From Anoplopoma fimbria (taxonomy: Eukaryota > Chordata > Actinopteri > Perciformes > Anoplopomatidae), in NCBI RefSeq assembly GCF_027596085.1, contig NC_072458.1, forward strand, positions 3,956,139-4,020,138: a stretch of DNA of 64,000 bases, written 5' to 3'. The first letter of the stretch is position 1. Each line of letters starts with the position of its first letter. Below the pieces are notes generated by a model. It worked only from the letters and a program-made list of their open reading frames with translations. It ran no database searches and was not told the origin of the DNA. This document shows positions 13,870 through 32,270 of the stretch, one piece after another. Both the position numbers and the translations under genes were made by a program.

Positions 13870-15135
13870 ATTCTCTCTATCTTTATTGAAATAACTATAA
13901 TCATATGGAAAATTAAGGCAGGAGAAGCTTTGGCAAAGCATGCTGTGTGATTGTGCTTTAACACAGTCAGATTTAAAATAAAAGGCACTTAAGAAACATG
14001 TGGTCCACACTTAACATCAGTCAGTTCAACATTTGACCCGTCGTCGAGAGCCGATATTATTTTTGGAAGAAGCTGATCAGTGGCCAGTGTGGATAACCAA
14101 AAAAAACTTGCAACGACAGTGAATGCAGTATAAAAAAGGCACTTATCAGGCAGCAGGCTAAATGCTGCCGGAGTTTACACAGAGCAATGAATAAAGCATC
14201 AGAGCCTAGTTAATCCCCAGGACAGTTAAAAAGAAAATCTGCAGGAAGAAATGTGGAACGGAGCTCAAACAAAACACAAAATGAATCATCTGTGTTAAAT
14301 GTCTGCATATGATCAATATGGTGATCTCATCAAACACCCCAGGTGTCTGCCATGAGCCAATGCTTTCTGTATCACGCTGAATAATTGATTCATGAATTTG
14401 TTTAGAAACTACAACCACGTCTTATCCACAAGTGAATTGTTCCAATGACAACCACAGAAACAAAGAAGACAGAATACAAAAGCGAAGAAAGGAAAAGTTA
14501 TTAAAAAATGGTGCTTTAAAAGGGATATGAAAGGATTGCATAATTATCTTTAGATATGATTCAATATGTTACATTAACTTTACAATTACTTTATCATATA
14601 ATCTATGAGTGAGTGAGAATGTTTTGACGTCAACACTTTGTGTCTTTCTGCTGAGCACATACAGATAGTGCTCCCTCTCCATTATCCTTTGCCATAATAT
14701 GCTTAAAAAGATAAAACCAGAGATTTAGCCTAAAGCAGAAGGCACCTGATTGTGATAGAGACTAAGATAAATACAGAGTTGATCTGTTTACGCACAGACT
14801 CAGCAGAGAGACGTGCGTCACGTCATATAACACTCACATCAATAACAGCTCTGTGTCATTCAATAAAAGCAAATGGGGACACAACCAGTCACACTCACAC
14901 TCCATCTTTGGACTTTTGCACTGATCGGAATAATGTTGGATAAATAAAAATAAATGGTTCAAGGAATGTGATTTGTAACAAGTCACTTGCACATACTATG
15001 TGTGCGTAACACACTCAAACTCTGACACACACAGAGTGTGTGCTTTACTCCTACTTAAGAATGTGATTTGAATGGAAATACAAGGATTTTGTTTAAGGCT
15101 GAAGAAAGATGCAGAGGTGCTTGTGAAGGTGACTA
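13870..15135 (-). other. wasf2: Probable 3' UTR of wasf2
   Basis: A gene-free stretch directly downstream of the wasf2 stop. A minus-strand AATAAA (seen as TTTATT near 13880) could mark its end. No protein-like frame is present. Confidence 0.4.
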
Positions 15136-18100
15136 TTACTCGGACCACTCTTCATCGTCAAACTCTGAGGAGTCATCCTCGCTGTCGCTGCACTCTACAG
15201 CGATACGACGGGACAGGATGGCAGCCACGTCGTTGCCGAAGTGATCCCTCTTCTCCTGCTCCCGCTGTGCCTCCGTCTTACGCAGGTTGAAACCTAAAAG
15301 GGTTTTAGTGAGGACAGTTACAGTGAGTGTGTGTGCGCCTCACAACAGCAAATATATTCTTAATCTATGTATATTTGAGAACAAATAAGCTTGCAGTCAG
15401 AGCTGTATTTTATGACAAAAGGTACATTTCATAAGCAGTGGTGGAAGATGTAATCAGTTCCCTTATACTTAGGTAAAAGTAGTACCAGCAAGTAAAAATA
15501 CTTTGTTACAAGCAAAGGTTCTGAATTGAGAATTTTACTAAGCCTAAAAGAGATAATTATTATTAGCAAAATGTACTTTAGGTGCCCTGTAGAGTTTTAG
15601 CCACTAGATCACCATGGAATAAAGTTTTTACAAGTAGGTCCCTGTTTTTTTTGTATGTCCTGAACGTCCCAATTCAAAGCAATGCTGCCCGGACAGCCCT
15701 GATTACCCGCCGTATCAGCAAACTTTCTACTGCTGCTGTTACACAAGTTAGACCCCGCACTGTGGCTGGCCACCAGCCCGCTGGGACCCCTTGCATGGGG
15801 TTTTGCGCTGACTGAATTCAAGTTTCTACAGTCTCTAACTGAAGGTCCGTCTCCCCGCGGACCGTTCTCCACCAGGCAAAGTAGTTTGCTTGCGGCAGGA
15901 GTGAGGGGGAGGGAACGCAGGGTGAGGTAGAAAGGTACTTCTTATCCATTTGTGGTAAATTTATCAAATTCTGTGCCCCATATCACTATTTTCCATCTGA
16001 CTCACTATGTAATATTTTGTGGGCTGCTACTTCAAAATGTTTAAAAGGGAAAAACTGATTGCAAGGTTTTACATCAATATATGAACCAACCTCTGCATTT
16101 AACCCATCCTATGCATTCAGGGTCAGTGTGCTGCTTTAAGAGTAACTTGGGGTTCAGTGACTCGCTGAAGGCATGCGTTCATTGCATATCATATTGCCAT
16201 TAGAGGTTTTCAAAACCATAATCTAAAAAGTATCTAGTGACTGTGAAATGAATCCATTCTATATTAATCTGTTTCCTGTAGTGTCTTACCTTGTCGGATG
16301 GCCTGCAGCAGGTCAGTGCGAGAGTCATCAGCGGGCTCTGGCTCAGGTTTTGGAGCAGAGCTGGGTTGCGCCCCACCACTGGAGGGTGGAGGGGGAGCAG
16401 AGTGGTCAAAAGATGAGGGAGGAGGGCCGGGGGGAGGTGGAGGAGGAGGAGGAGGAGGGGGTGGACCACCACCACCAACAGGCATGGGTGGGGGTGGAGG
16501 AGGAGGAACACTGGACATAGCAGGTGGAGGAGGGGGAGCAGGTGGGGAGGGATAGGCAGAGGGAGTGGAGGAGAACGGAGGAGGGGAAGGTGGGCTGTCG
16601 AAGCCAGGGGGAGGTGGGGGGGACCCCAAAGCCAGAGGGTGGAGGAGGGGGAGGAGGTGCAGGGGGAGGGGCAATGTTGGGGCGAGAGTTGGGAGAGACA
16701 ATGGGCGGAGCAGGAGGTGGGTGGTTTGGACTCTTCGGGGTTGGAACTCCGTATCCTCCGCCATTATACCTGCAAGTGAGCAAAAGATCGAGATGAGGAA
16801 AAGTTAAATGACATAATGGACCTTTTATTTGCCTCCAACCTTCAATTTCTTTGCAGCTGCAATCTCAGCAGCTCATTAAAAAGGCTGAAGTTGAACAGCA
16901 GGTTTATAATCTATTTTGCTACTGTTTAACCCCATCATTTGAAGAGGATGTGTTTAAAACTGCAGTACAATACAGTACACGTGTAGCTGTACATTCAGCA
17001 CATGTTGGCAGGGGCGGCAGCACGTGTGGGCTTATATCAGAGATGCTACTTACGCCATGTCTGGAGGTGGAGGAGGCAGGAAGTCATCAGTGCCAGGCGG
17101 AGAGAGAGGGGAGCCGGGTTCATAGGCGTAGGAGCTGGTACTCATCTCGAGGCCTTCAGAAGTAAAGCCATCTCCAGATCCAATGCTGCCATTTAGGCCC
17201 TCAGAAGAATTCCTTAAAACAAATTTAGGATATCGCTTCAGTCCAAAATAAAGTGCGTCATCTTCATTCTCTAAAGTCTTGACATGCAAAGGACCTTGGT
17301 AATAATAGAATCTATAGACCTTAACAGCAGTTGTGGGTAATGTTCTATCTGCGTATATGTTTTGGAGTATATAGCACACATAAATAGTGACGCTGAAACG
17401 TGTGGTGATTGGTTCACACAGCTATTTAAATAGCACAAGGTATTGTCACTTAAACAACAGGAAGAGATTGGCTTGTCCTTCAGCTTAAGAGCTAGACAGC
17501 TAATCTTTGAGATTGTTTTGCTCATGAGTTCTGGCTTGTGATTGAGTTATAAAAGAAGCAGGATTTATTTTTTTATTTTTTTTAATCACTTTTAAAACAA
17601 AATGTTGTTAATGTGCTCTTTATTGTGTTTTTCTATTTTATTTCTATAGTCTCAACTTTTTCTATTAAATTCAGACTAATTAAAAAATATACTGAAGAAT
17701 AAATAACCTACAGCAGAAAAACACTACAGCCTGCTGTGACTCATGCATGTGTTTACTGCAATTTGCCATTGAAAGCCAGCTTTACACCCAACCCCCTGAG
17801 AACATTTTCAGACAGGACAAACCAACCATATCACTGTGTACAGATTGGGTGATAAGACAGGGGAGAGTGGAATTTACCATGCAAGTGCCCTTTCTGTACT
17901 TCAACTGTGTCAACTAGAGAGAGTTGCTGTTTTCATCAAGCAATCATTCTTTACTTATTGCTGGACAGCAGAGATTTCCCCCCTCACTTCACAGACTCGC
18001 TGCGCGGTGGTGTAGTGGTTAGCACTGTCGCCTCACAGCAAGAGGGGCCCGGGTTCAATTCCCGGGCTGGACAACCTTCTGTGTGGAGTTTGCATGTTCT

Positions 18101-20146
18101 CCCCGTGTCAGCGTGGGTTCTCTCCGGGTTCTCCGGCTTCCTCCCACAGTCCAAAGACATGCAGCTTAGGTTCATTGAAGACTCTAAATTGCCCGTACCT
18201 TGTCTGTCCAGGGTGTCACCCTGTGATAGGCTTCGCCCATTGACAGCTGGGATCGGCTCCAGCACCCCGCGACCCTTAACTGGATAAGCGGTTACAGAAA
18301 ATGGATGGACTTCACAGACTCTCTCAACTTACATCAAATCATTCTTCGGCTCCACAAACTCCGCCCCCATCTTTCGGCGTTCCCATTCATCCTTCCTGGT
18401 CTTGATCTTTCGTGGATTGAGTGTCCGTTGGTTAAGATGGTCTTTCTTCTCCTTCTGCTCAGAAAGGAAGGAAAGGAAGGAGAGAAAAAGAGTCAGAGAG
18501 GGTTGGATACAAATGCTTTTAATCGATGTGACCTATAATGTCCACCTGTTCCGACCAAATCGCTGTCATGTTACTTGTTTTGTGTGTGTAAACATAAGAT
18601 TAGACACTTTACTGTCATTGTAGGCATAAAAACAAAATCACGTTTGGCAACTTCAATGAGCAGCAGCAGGAGAACAAGATAAAAACAACAAAATTATATA
18701 GAAACAAGCAGGAAAAAAAAACAAGATAACAAATACTTAAAAGGCGTTGCACAGCAAGTTAGATAAGAAAATGTTTATGTGTCTCACTCTGTGCTTGCGT
18801 CTCTCCTTCATGATGTCCTTGGTGTCCTGCAGCATCTTCTCCTTCCACAGTTCAAAGAAGTAGGAGGGATCAGTGTAAAACTTCAGGGCCTCCTTCCCAT
18901 CGTCCCTGTAAATAACAGGTTTTCAAACATTATAGTTACATTTACGTATCAGCTACACTTTGTGTTATCTTGGGTCCACACACATAATTAACATCATCTT
19001 TATCTAAATTTCTCTTTCACATGTTGACACTTGTACACATGAATAAAGAGTACTGAATCAACATGCCTACCAAAGACAGGATAGATGTACCAGCAAATTT
19101 TACATTTTCATCATTTTGACTAGGGACTGAACCCCCTAAAAAAACAAGGACACAAAATAATAGTCCACCTTCTTTTTGAGTTCCACTCCTTGTTGCATAT
19201 GCATCAGAGTAGAATTAAATAATGTATAGTCATGACAAAAATATAGCATGTAGGTACGTGTTCTTAATATTCCATGCATACTATGCTCAAAGGAATGAAC
19301 ATGAGCCATGGAGGTGTATCTGTGAGTCTGCTGAGCCCTACCGGTATTGGCTGAGGTAGTTGAGAGGTGGGGGCGGATTGCAGGTCGAGTATGTGTCCTG
19401 TACAGGCATTGGCAGAGACGGCCTGGTGAACAGCTGCTGGTCCTGGGTCAGACTGCTGCGGAAGGCCTTGCGGGTAGTGATGGCCTGCAGAGAGACTGAG
19501 AGAGAACAGACAGATGAAATAGAGAGAAGGTTATTAAATATTCATTGTGCTCAAAAGGAAAAAGGTTATTTTTATATGGAAGCTGTGTAAAAAAAAATGC
19601 ACACTATATGTTATATTTAGCCATCTTCAAAATAATGAACTACTATTACACTAACATCAGTAGCAGTAGCAGCAGTAACATGTGGGAGTTCTTACCCTCC
19701 TCCTCTTTGGGGTCCAGCTGGGTGACTTTAACCTGCAGACGATCCACTCTTTCTCCCAGTGTATTAACTCTCAGGGCAAATGCTCCAGCCTGGACAAACA
19801 GCTCCCCGAACACATCCTCTGCATATTTACCTACGCACACACATTATTCCCCGATTATAGTATTTGTCTCACTCATGTACAATAAATGCATTCTCACAAT
19901 CCATTAAAATAAACCTTTCATAAGTGCACATTTGCCACGTGTTATAAACCATTCACATAATACCTTATGACCTAAGACATAATAACACCTAACCACAAAC
20001 AGCAGACACTCACTGAGGCTGCCGAGCTGACGGATGATGTTGGCCAAGCTGATATTGGTGACACATTCCAGCTCACTGCGGATGTTGGAAGGGATGGTCT
20101 GGCGACACACATGCCGCGGCTCTATATTCCTCGTGACCAGGGGCAT
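15136..20146 (-). CDS. wasf2: WASP family member 2 (WAVE2), Arp2/3 activator, with a 1-nt frame break
   Basis: Eight coding exons with matching phases: 20014-20146, 19696-19830, 19342-19495, 18788-18905, 18333-18454, 17054-17212, 16290-16769, 15136-15293. The protein starts [17 protein letters not shown], the WAVE homology domain that binds the Abi/Nap1/Sra1/HSPC300 complex. A basic region (NPRKIKTRK) and a long polyproline tract follow. The end is a VCA module: WH2 ([11 protein letters not shown]), the connector ending [14 protein letters not shown], and an acidic tail ending EFDDEEWSE. In the 480-nt polyproline exon the frame changes at 16616-16627 (G7, A, C4 on the plus strand): the reading before it ends PPSGFG and after it resumes [11 protein letters not shown]. 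The exons total 1459 nt; removing one base gives 486 codons (485 aa), close to mammalian WAVE2. The tail [10 protein letters not shown] fits WASF2 rather than WASF1. A likely sequencing indel. Confidence 0.9.
15436..15560. repeat. Fragment of a common teleost interspersed repeat
   Basis: The motif run AGTGGTGGAAG ... AAAAGTAGTACC resembles a repeat seen again at 30060-30170 and 56161-56640. It lies in the last intron of wasf2. The next 350 bp (to about 15950) is moderately GC-rich, unrecognised intronic sequence. Confidence 0.5.
17986..18321 (+). mobile_element. tRNA-derived teleost SINE with 13-bp target-site duplication
   Basis: The head carries pol III promoter boxes: A-box-like TAGTGGTTAGC and B-box-like GGGTTCAATTCCCGG. 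The body has the teleost core around 18090-18180 and the tail GATAAGCGGTTACAGAAAAT. Identical 13-bp direct repeats (ACTTCACAGACTC) flank it at 17986-17998 and 18309-18321. It sits in a wasf2 intron, antisense to the gene, with its right-hand duplication ending 11 nt from the splice donor of exon 18333-18454. It is not a tRNA gene: there is no intact cloverleaf and it continues into a SINE body. Confidence 0.88.
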
Positions 20147-20630
20147 GGTGGGTTGTCGTGGGTTAGAGGGTCCCAACCCTAATGAGGAAGAGGAGGTGAG
20201 TCATTTGAGGCAAAGACACAAAATAGAGAGGGATCAAAAGACAGCACTCAAATAGAACACTATCTATTACATACAGCAATCATTGGGATTTCAATTAGTC
20301 TACTGGCAAATATTTAATCAACAACCAGTTTGATAATGCATTGATCATTTTAAATAATATGTGCCTGTTGGTTGGAGAAAAAAAAAAAGAAAAAAAGAAA
20401 AGGCATCACCTTGGGTTTATGGAAATATGATCAAATTGCCAAGCAATTAATATAATCAACAGATTACCCGATACTAAAATAATTGTTACTTTCATCGCTG
20501 AATGAGTCACATGCTCATGTGATGTATAAATAAACTCTTAGCCAGACAGCTAAAGCAGAAGCAAAACTAAAGCCTCGTCACTCAGAAAACACCCTAAAAA
20601 TACCCAGTTTATGTGCGAACAGAATACATA

Positions 20631-20867
20631 TACAGTACCAGTCAAAAGTTTGGACACACCTTCTCATTCAATGGTTTTTCTTTATTTTATTTTTTATTTT
20701 TTTCCACATTGTAGATTAATATTGAAGACATCCAAACTATGAAGGAACACATATGGAATTATGTGGTAAACAAACAAATGCTCAACAAACCAGAATATGT
20801 TTTATATTTTACATTCTTCAAAGTAGTTGAATGAGAAGGTGTGTCCAAACTTTTGACTGGTACTGTA
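20631..20867. mobile_element. Tc1/mariner-type MITE flanked by TA
   Basis: A 233-bp element at 20633-20865 with long inverted ends starting CAGTACCAGTCAAAAGTTTG and closing with the complementary sequence, flanked on both sides by TA, the Tc1/mariner target. It has no coding capacity. It lies between the start-codon exon and the first exon of wasf2. Confidence 0.88.
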
Positions 20868-21117
20868 TATATTTTTTTTAAACAATGTGCAACCTACCAA
20901 ATTCTGTCTGTGCGTACAGGTTTATTTTGATTACGGAAGCAGCGGCACAAAAAAGTATGAGATGCACTCGAATGCTCCATATAAAGCTAATCAAAGGCAC
21001 AATGAGTTCTGTAGGTTGAAGTTTGTCAATGTCAAGATGTCCTCTTTTCCACAGTGGAGTAATGATTTATGCACAATATTAAATATTTCAAATGAAATTG
21101 GACAAATCAGTCAGTGT

Positions 21118-21149
<32 letters not shown>

Positions 21150-21848
21150 CTGAAAAAACTCCCCACATAATGAAGTATCTTGTGAAATCTGTTCAGATGA
21201 CAACTCCCATAGGTCTCAAAGATATGCAGTGACTCTCCCTGCTGCCAAGACAGTGGAGGCCGTCTTACTGTAAATACACCCTGCAGTGCTTCCTATCTAA
21301 TATCTAATCTAATCTAATCGGTTGCCTAATTACAAGTGTTTCATGTTAATGTTGGTGCTTCAAAGAATGGTGAGGTCATGGTAAAAAAAAAAAAACTGCA
21401 TTACTAAGTGGATTCAAGTCTGCACTTTTCTCTGAGTTCACATGCACATTGTTATGGGTATGTTCAGACCGAGGGTAATGCAACTCGTTTTTATTGAAAA
21501 GTGGAACTGATGTATCCAAATGTCACAACGTTACAGCCCCTCTCTGTGTGGTTAGTAATGTGTTCACTCTGTCAAATAGACACACTGAATGATAGATGTT
21601 TCACTAACATGTTAACCATCTTGGATAAGTTTTTTCCTATATATGCAATGATAAAGCAAATCAGTCGGAATCGCTACACTGTTACGTACACATGAGCTAC
21701 AATGGGCTAAAATGTGACATGGGATCTCGGCCTTGTCAGAACAGGAAGTAACTTGTCGGCACCTCTTACCTCGAAGAAACAGACAAACAAAAGCATATTT
21801 AAACCCTTCACTTCATGAAAACAATACCGACTAAACACATTAACATAC

Positions 21849-22030
21849 CGTCAAATTGCCAACTGAAGAGTCTCTCTTTCGTTTATGGTCTGGGTTTTTT
21901 TTCTGTCTCAAGATTTCCACAAGAAATGTCCGGCGTTACAGTACACGGACGAGCTAAACAGAGCGCTGACGTCCCGGGATTGTGAACTTCTGATTGGTCG
22001 ACCGGCTGAGTTCCTCGCAGCTGATTGGCT
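21849..22030 (-). promoter_or_regulatory. wasf2: wasf2 first noncoding exon and promoter
   Basis: On the minus strand a donor (GACG then GTATGTTA) at 21848 closes a putative untranslated first exon. A second donor (GAG then GTAAGAGG) at 21769 could extend it. Upstream lie a TGACGT half-CRE (21967-21972) and two CCAAT boxes, seen as ATTGG at 21993-21997 and 22024-22028, in a GC-richer patch. This fits a TATA-less promoter. The transcription start is not visible. Confidence 0.5.
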
Positions 22031-22994
22031 AATGCGCCTGTCTGGCTGAAAACAGGATGTGGAAATTTCTACGTAAATAGCGCAACTCCACCCTGACTAG
22101 TGGCAAACATCTGTGCGTAATTTGCGTAATGGAGGGTGGAGGCAGAAGCACATTCTCCAGCGAGTTGGAACGCGTCCGAGGAATGACGGGCATTGGGTTA
22201 TATCCATAAGAGCTCAGTGTTGAGAAAAGCACTTAAGAAAATATAAAACTGTCCTGTTAAGAGTTAAGTGCATCATTCAGGGTTTATGAGGGGAAAGGCA
22301 AACCAGTGTCCAGTAAAGATTAAATAATGTCTCCAAGTATGGGAACGTGTGGTAAATGATAGTATTGAAACAATTTTTTATTTAATGCTGCAATAAAGTA
22401 GCAATTATTGCTGCCTACATATTATACTTATTTGTGTTGGAATAAGGTGTAAAGCCACTGTTACAGACACTTATGCTTTATAGATTAAGTGCAAATATGT
22501 TAAAAAGAAAACGCAAATTCTGTAATTGAATTATTACACTTAAAATGTATGGATGAACACACAAACCTACATTTAAGAACAGGTTAGGTATCACAATTTA
22601 TATTTTATTACAGCCCCTTCATATATGTCCATCTTTGTACTCTTCTCCTTTAAGGCAGATAAACAGAATAAAAACATTTATATGAAGTCACGATTTGTAA
22701 GTGTTTACTGCCATATATCATAGGATGTTATGGTTAGGTTTTCATGTGGGTGCATGGCCAATCTAGAGAGGAAATAAGATACTTAGCTTATCAACCTTCT
22801 TTCAATCAACATTAATCTAACAAAAGTGTAGAACATTGTTTCTGCCGGATTCCACAAATGGCATTGTAATGTATATGTGTTATGTATAACCAAAAACAGA
22901 TCAATTTAACCCATCTTCTTATGAAATTACAGCATTTTGTTTACAGAGATGACCGGGATTCCCGAAGGACAGACAAAATGGCAGTCAAGGACTT

Positions 22995-23656
22995 CTGGCT
23001 TTATTTTATATTTTATTGTGGTATCAATACAGTCTCAATATAATTAAAACTTCTCTTCAAAATAAAGAAGAATTGCACATAAAAGCATTTAAGGCCTACA
23101 GAGATGTGCACAAATACATTAAATAATCGGCAGAATCTACATTCAAAGAACAGCTGGATCAAATCAAAACAAAAAGGGTCGAAATGATAAATATAATATA
23201 TTGATAAATCACTCAACAGAAAATAAAGAAGAAAAGAAAAAGAAAAAAAAATGTGTTGGTACTTGCCAGACAGCTGTTTGATATTAAGAACAAATTAAGA
23301 CAACATCCAACAATTCCTGCAATTTATATATATCTGCTGTTTTGTTATGTTCCAAATGAGATAAAATAAGATTTGTACGTCCAATTATGATATTGTTACA
23401 CTATTGCCCAATTAAACCGGAAAGCCCACCTTCTGGTCCATATTTGGTCAAATTAGGCGACAGTGTTTCCTCTGAGGCTGGAGCCATATAAAGGCAGGTC
23501 CTTTCAGCTCCACTAGAGGGAGATGTCATGTTAAGAACTGTGTTTGCCTAAAATGGCAGGGGGGGGGAAACACCAACTATTTTGACCTTTTCCTTCTTGT
23601 TTGAGGCCATCAACAATGTCTGGTCATGCGTGTGTTCACCTATGTTCATTCATGTG
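22995..23656 (-). other. Probable 3' UTR of the METTL24-like gene
   Basis: Gene-free sequence after the stop codon at 23657. Minus-strand poly(A) signals appear as TTTATT near 23000-23020. A short G-run lies at about 23560. Confidence 0.35.
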
Positions 23657-29005
<5,349 letters not shown>

Positions 29006-29639
29006 ACCTCCTCCGACGTGCCCTGGAATTCAACTTTTTCAGCAGGGCAATTGAGGAAAGTCCCTGCTGAGAACTCCCCTCCTCCCCTTTCCTCCTTCTC
29101 CTCCTCCTCTGACCCCCCAGGGGAAACATGTGATGACGAAGCACATTCCTTGGTCAACGGTGGCCTTGTTGACACAGTGAATGTCGCTTTTATTTGGCCC
29201 CATAAATACCTCATACAGTTTCAAATAAGCCTAAATGTTGATTTAACAAACCCCTACTGGGTCATACATTGAAAAAACCTCTCACCAGAAATGAAAGGCT
29301 CAAAATTAAAACTCCTGTTCTAATGTAGATTCAAGTTAAGCTGGTAGATGATTGAGAAAGCTGTTGCCAAGCGACACACATGCAATTCTAACCAGTATCA
29401 CTTATTTTATCATTGTTACTAATATTTGAATTAGTGATATTATTGATGAAGCAAACATTGAGTACAGTCACTGCTTGTGACCTGTAACTATGTACCTTTA
29501 CTCAAAGAGAGAACTACTTAACAGTGTTGAGGTCATCTTTACTTCTACCCAGCTCCATATCAGTGGAAAATATAGCGCAACTAGACATATTTGTTACTTA
29601 GGAGATTCATGTTTTTGCATAGACTGACTAACTCCTAAA

Positions 29640-29880
29640 CTTATGATAACCTTCCACTTAGCACTTATTATATTGGTATTAGTTTGTTTCTGCACTGTAC
29701 TTTTGCTCTGGTTTATGCTTTAAGATGCTTGTTTAAGAAAGGAGATGCACTTATGACTTCTGGTGACTAGTAGTTCTCTTGAATACCTATGTTGAATACA
29801 CTTCTTGTTATAAGTCGCTTTGGATAAAAGCGTCTGCTAAATGACTGTAATGTAATAATGTAATGTAATGATTAGTTTAC
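29640..29880 (+). mobile_element. Teleost SINE-like interspersed repeat, 3' part
   Basis: It ends in AAGTCGCTTTGGATAAAAGC, then GTCTGCTAAATGACTG and short TGTAA repeats, a tail I recognise from abundant fish SINE/LINE-tail repeats. The 5' limit is uncertain. Confidence 0.6.
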
Positions 29881-30059
29881 AAAATAAGATAAATGGTTCT
29901 AGGCTATACAACATTAAGCTGTCAAAATGTGCAGCCTCTTGACCAGCTCGGCCTACATTAAGATAATTGGATCAAGGGAGCCTTCTGCTATAATAGCATT
30001 TTTAGGCCTACTTTCCTTTAAGTAGCTACATTTTGGGGATACAACTTTTATTAAAAATG

Positions 30060-30170
30060 TATTTTGAATGCAGGACTTTTGCTTGTGATGGAGAAAGCGT
30101 ATTCTTACATTGTGGTTTCTACTTTTACTTATGCAAGTAAAAGATCTGAATACTTTTACCGCTGATTGAG
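30060..30170. repeat. Interspersed repeat fragment
   Basis: It shares the ACTTTTACTTATGCAAGTAA ... GATCTGAATAC motif family with the copies near 15440 and 56160. It lies between the METTL24-like promoter side and the ahdc1 3' end. The rest of 29010-31000 holds no recognised gene. Confidence 0.45.
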
Positions 30171-31029
30171 AAATTGGGTAAGTCTGCTGTAAGTTTGTTT
30201 AAATTTCTCCACCGAAATGTTTTTTGTATTTGAATGAAATGCTGCTTTTTATGTATAGTAGCCCACAAAAGAAAAGTCTGCACCTTCTTCCTGTCTGCCT
30301 GTCATGTAGCGCTGTTGACAGTGTGTGTTCCCTTCCACCATACAGTGGAATGTCACAGCAAACACATTTCCTCCATCCATGTCTGAGTCTATTTAGTCAG
30401 CCTGTTGACAAACTGTACACAATATGCAGCCAGTAAACTCCCCCCATCTGCTTTCTTTCCCTCCCACTCTCTCTGTCTGTCTGGCACGCACATGCATACA
30501 CACAAGCTGCAGATGTATAATATTTGCTCTTTTATAGCAAGTTTCCCCATGAGGACATGAAATGAGCATGGGATCCCTTGCTGTGAGCTCTGTGCTACCA
30601 CCAGCCTTTACACTGTTACGCCATTTCCTTATTTGGAAGTATTTTTGAAACAGTACATATTTGTACATTTTGTTTCAGTGGCTTTAGGACCTCTCCGACA
30701 CTATTTTTCTGATTTCCTCAGTCTGGTTTCTTTTATTTCCCCTCCAACACATCCTCCCCTCCCCACCATCCATTCCTCTCCTCCCCTCCCTTTTACTCCC
30801 TGTCGAATTGTGTCCTTGACTGAACTCTCTCGCTCCCAGTCCCAGACAGCCTGGGCAAAACCCAATACTCAGGGAGGCTCTAAAACACACACACACACAC
30901 ACACACACACCATAGAAACACACAAACATCCTCACACCTCCTGATAATCTCTTAAAGAAGCAGTATGCTATAGACAAGATTACCAATGGCAAGAACAGAA
31001 TGTGTATTTAAATATTTTGCACCTCAGAT

Positions 31030-32270
31030 ACGTACATGATATGTAACAGACAGATATACAATTTTTTTCATCACAAAAACCACCAAACAACACAAGACCA
31101 CAGAAAAAAGAAAGGGAGAGAGTGAACGAAAGAATGAGACCCCGCCAAGACTTTGGTGCTGGGGAGCGTCACTCCTTTTGACCCCACAGGCACGCACACA
31201 CACTCACACAAACATAAATGCACACACACACACACAAGTACATGCATTACTGCAGTCACGCAAACACCCTCCTTAGTCTCACATTCGCACACAGAAAACA
31301 AGAGTCTCTTTGGGGCCATTGTGTGATTTCAATGTCTCTTTCCCTTGTAGTTAAAACAGCAAAACACAGGATGTTGGGTCTCCATGCCGCAGTCCGCTCT
31401 CCCCCCCCCAAGAGCAGGGAAACCATGGCAGAACGCTGAGCAGAGCATGTTGATGACGGACCCTCAAAATGAAGAGGGGGGCCTCTGGCTTGGAGCTGGA
31501 GTCATATGTACAGATGCTGGTATTTCAAGAGCAGAAACTGGTTCAGTCCATTTTTCTCTTATGGGACACAACACAAGGAGTGCACATAGCGGGACATTTG
31601 CTAGGCTCATGGTATTTAAAAAGTTGATTTGGGCTCAGATGCCGTTCACGTTTGGGCACAAGACAGAAATGCAGAGTTAGTGAAGGTCGAGTGCAGAACA
31701 TAGTTGCTGGTTTAGCAGAGGATGGGAGGGTTAAGAGTGAAAAGGTGAAAGAAACAGAAAGAGAGAGAGAGTTGTGTGATTGTCCATATTGTAGATGTAC
31801 AGAACAGGACCAGAAAGATTTGGCGAGATACAGACTTCTGGGAAACTGAGTCCTCTATGTATCACAGCAGGACTTGAAGGAGTGAGGAAATAGGTTTGTT
31901 TCTGTCCATCAGCGTCTGGGATTCATCTGTCAGCTCCTCGTGGCCATCCCCTCTTTCCAGCACAGAGTGGGAGTGAGTGTTCACATGTATGACTTTATGT
32001 GTCCATGTATAGGTAGTGTAATAATCTGCACATGCGTGTTTGTGTGTGTCTGTTTCTGTGTGTGTGTGTGTGTGTGTGCATGCTTGGGTGTTTAAATTGC
32101 AGTTGATCTTGATTGTCAATGCTGGAGAATTTAAAGCTTTACTGTCCAAAGCTGGCAGCTAAATTCTCACCCTTCATTTCACAAACTCACACAAAGAAGT
32201 CTCCTTAACAAAAAAAGGAAAAGAAAACAAAAAACGTTTGCAAATCTGTAAAAGCTTGGATTGAGTGCAC
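31030..32270 (-). other. ahdc1: Putative noncoding terminal exon of ahdc1
   Basis: Immediately after the ahdc1 stop codon (33005-33007) the minus strand reads CAGCAG then GTCAGT, a splice donor. A strong acceptor (TTTTTTCTTTCAG) precedes 32270. This fits an untranslated last exon, as I recall for mammalian AHDC1. The 3' limit is a guess; no clear AATAAA was found. Confidence 0.4.

Noticed and set aside
16248..16555. Plus-strand Gly/Glu-rich frames
   Set aside because: Antisense shadow of the wasf2 polyproline exon.
18000..18075. Possible tRNA gene (A and B box motifs)
   Set aside because: The boxes belong to the head of a SINE: the sequence continues into the SINE body and tail and the whole is bracketed by a 13-bp target duplication. 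No full cloverleaf.
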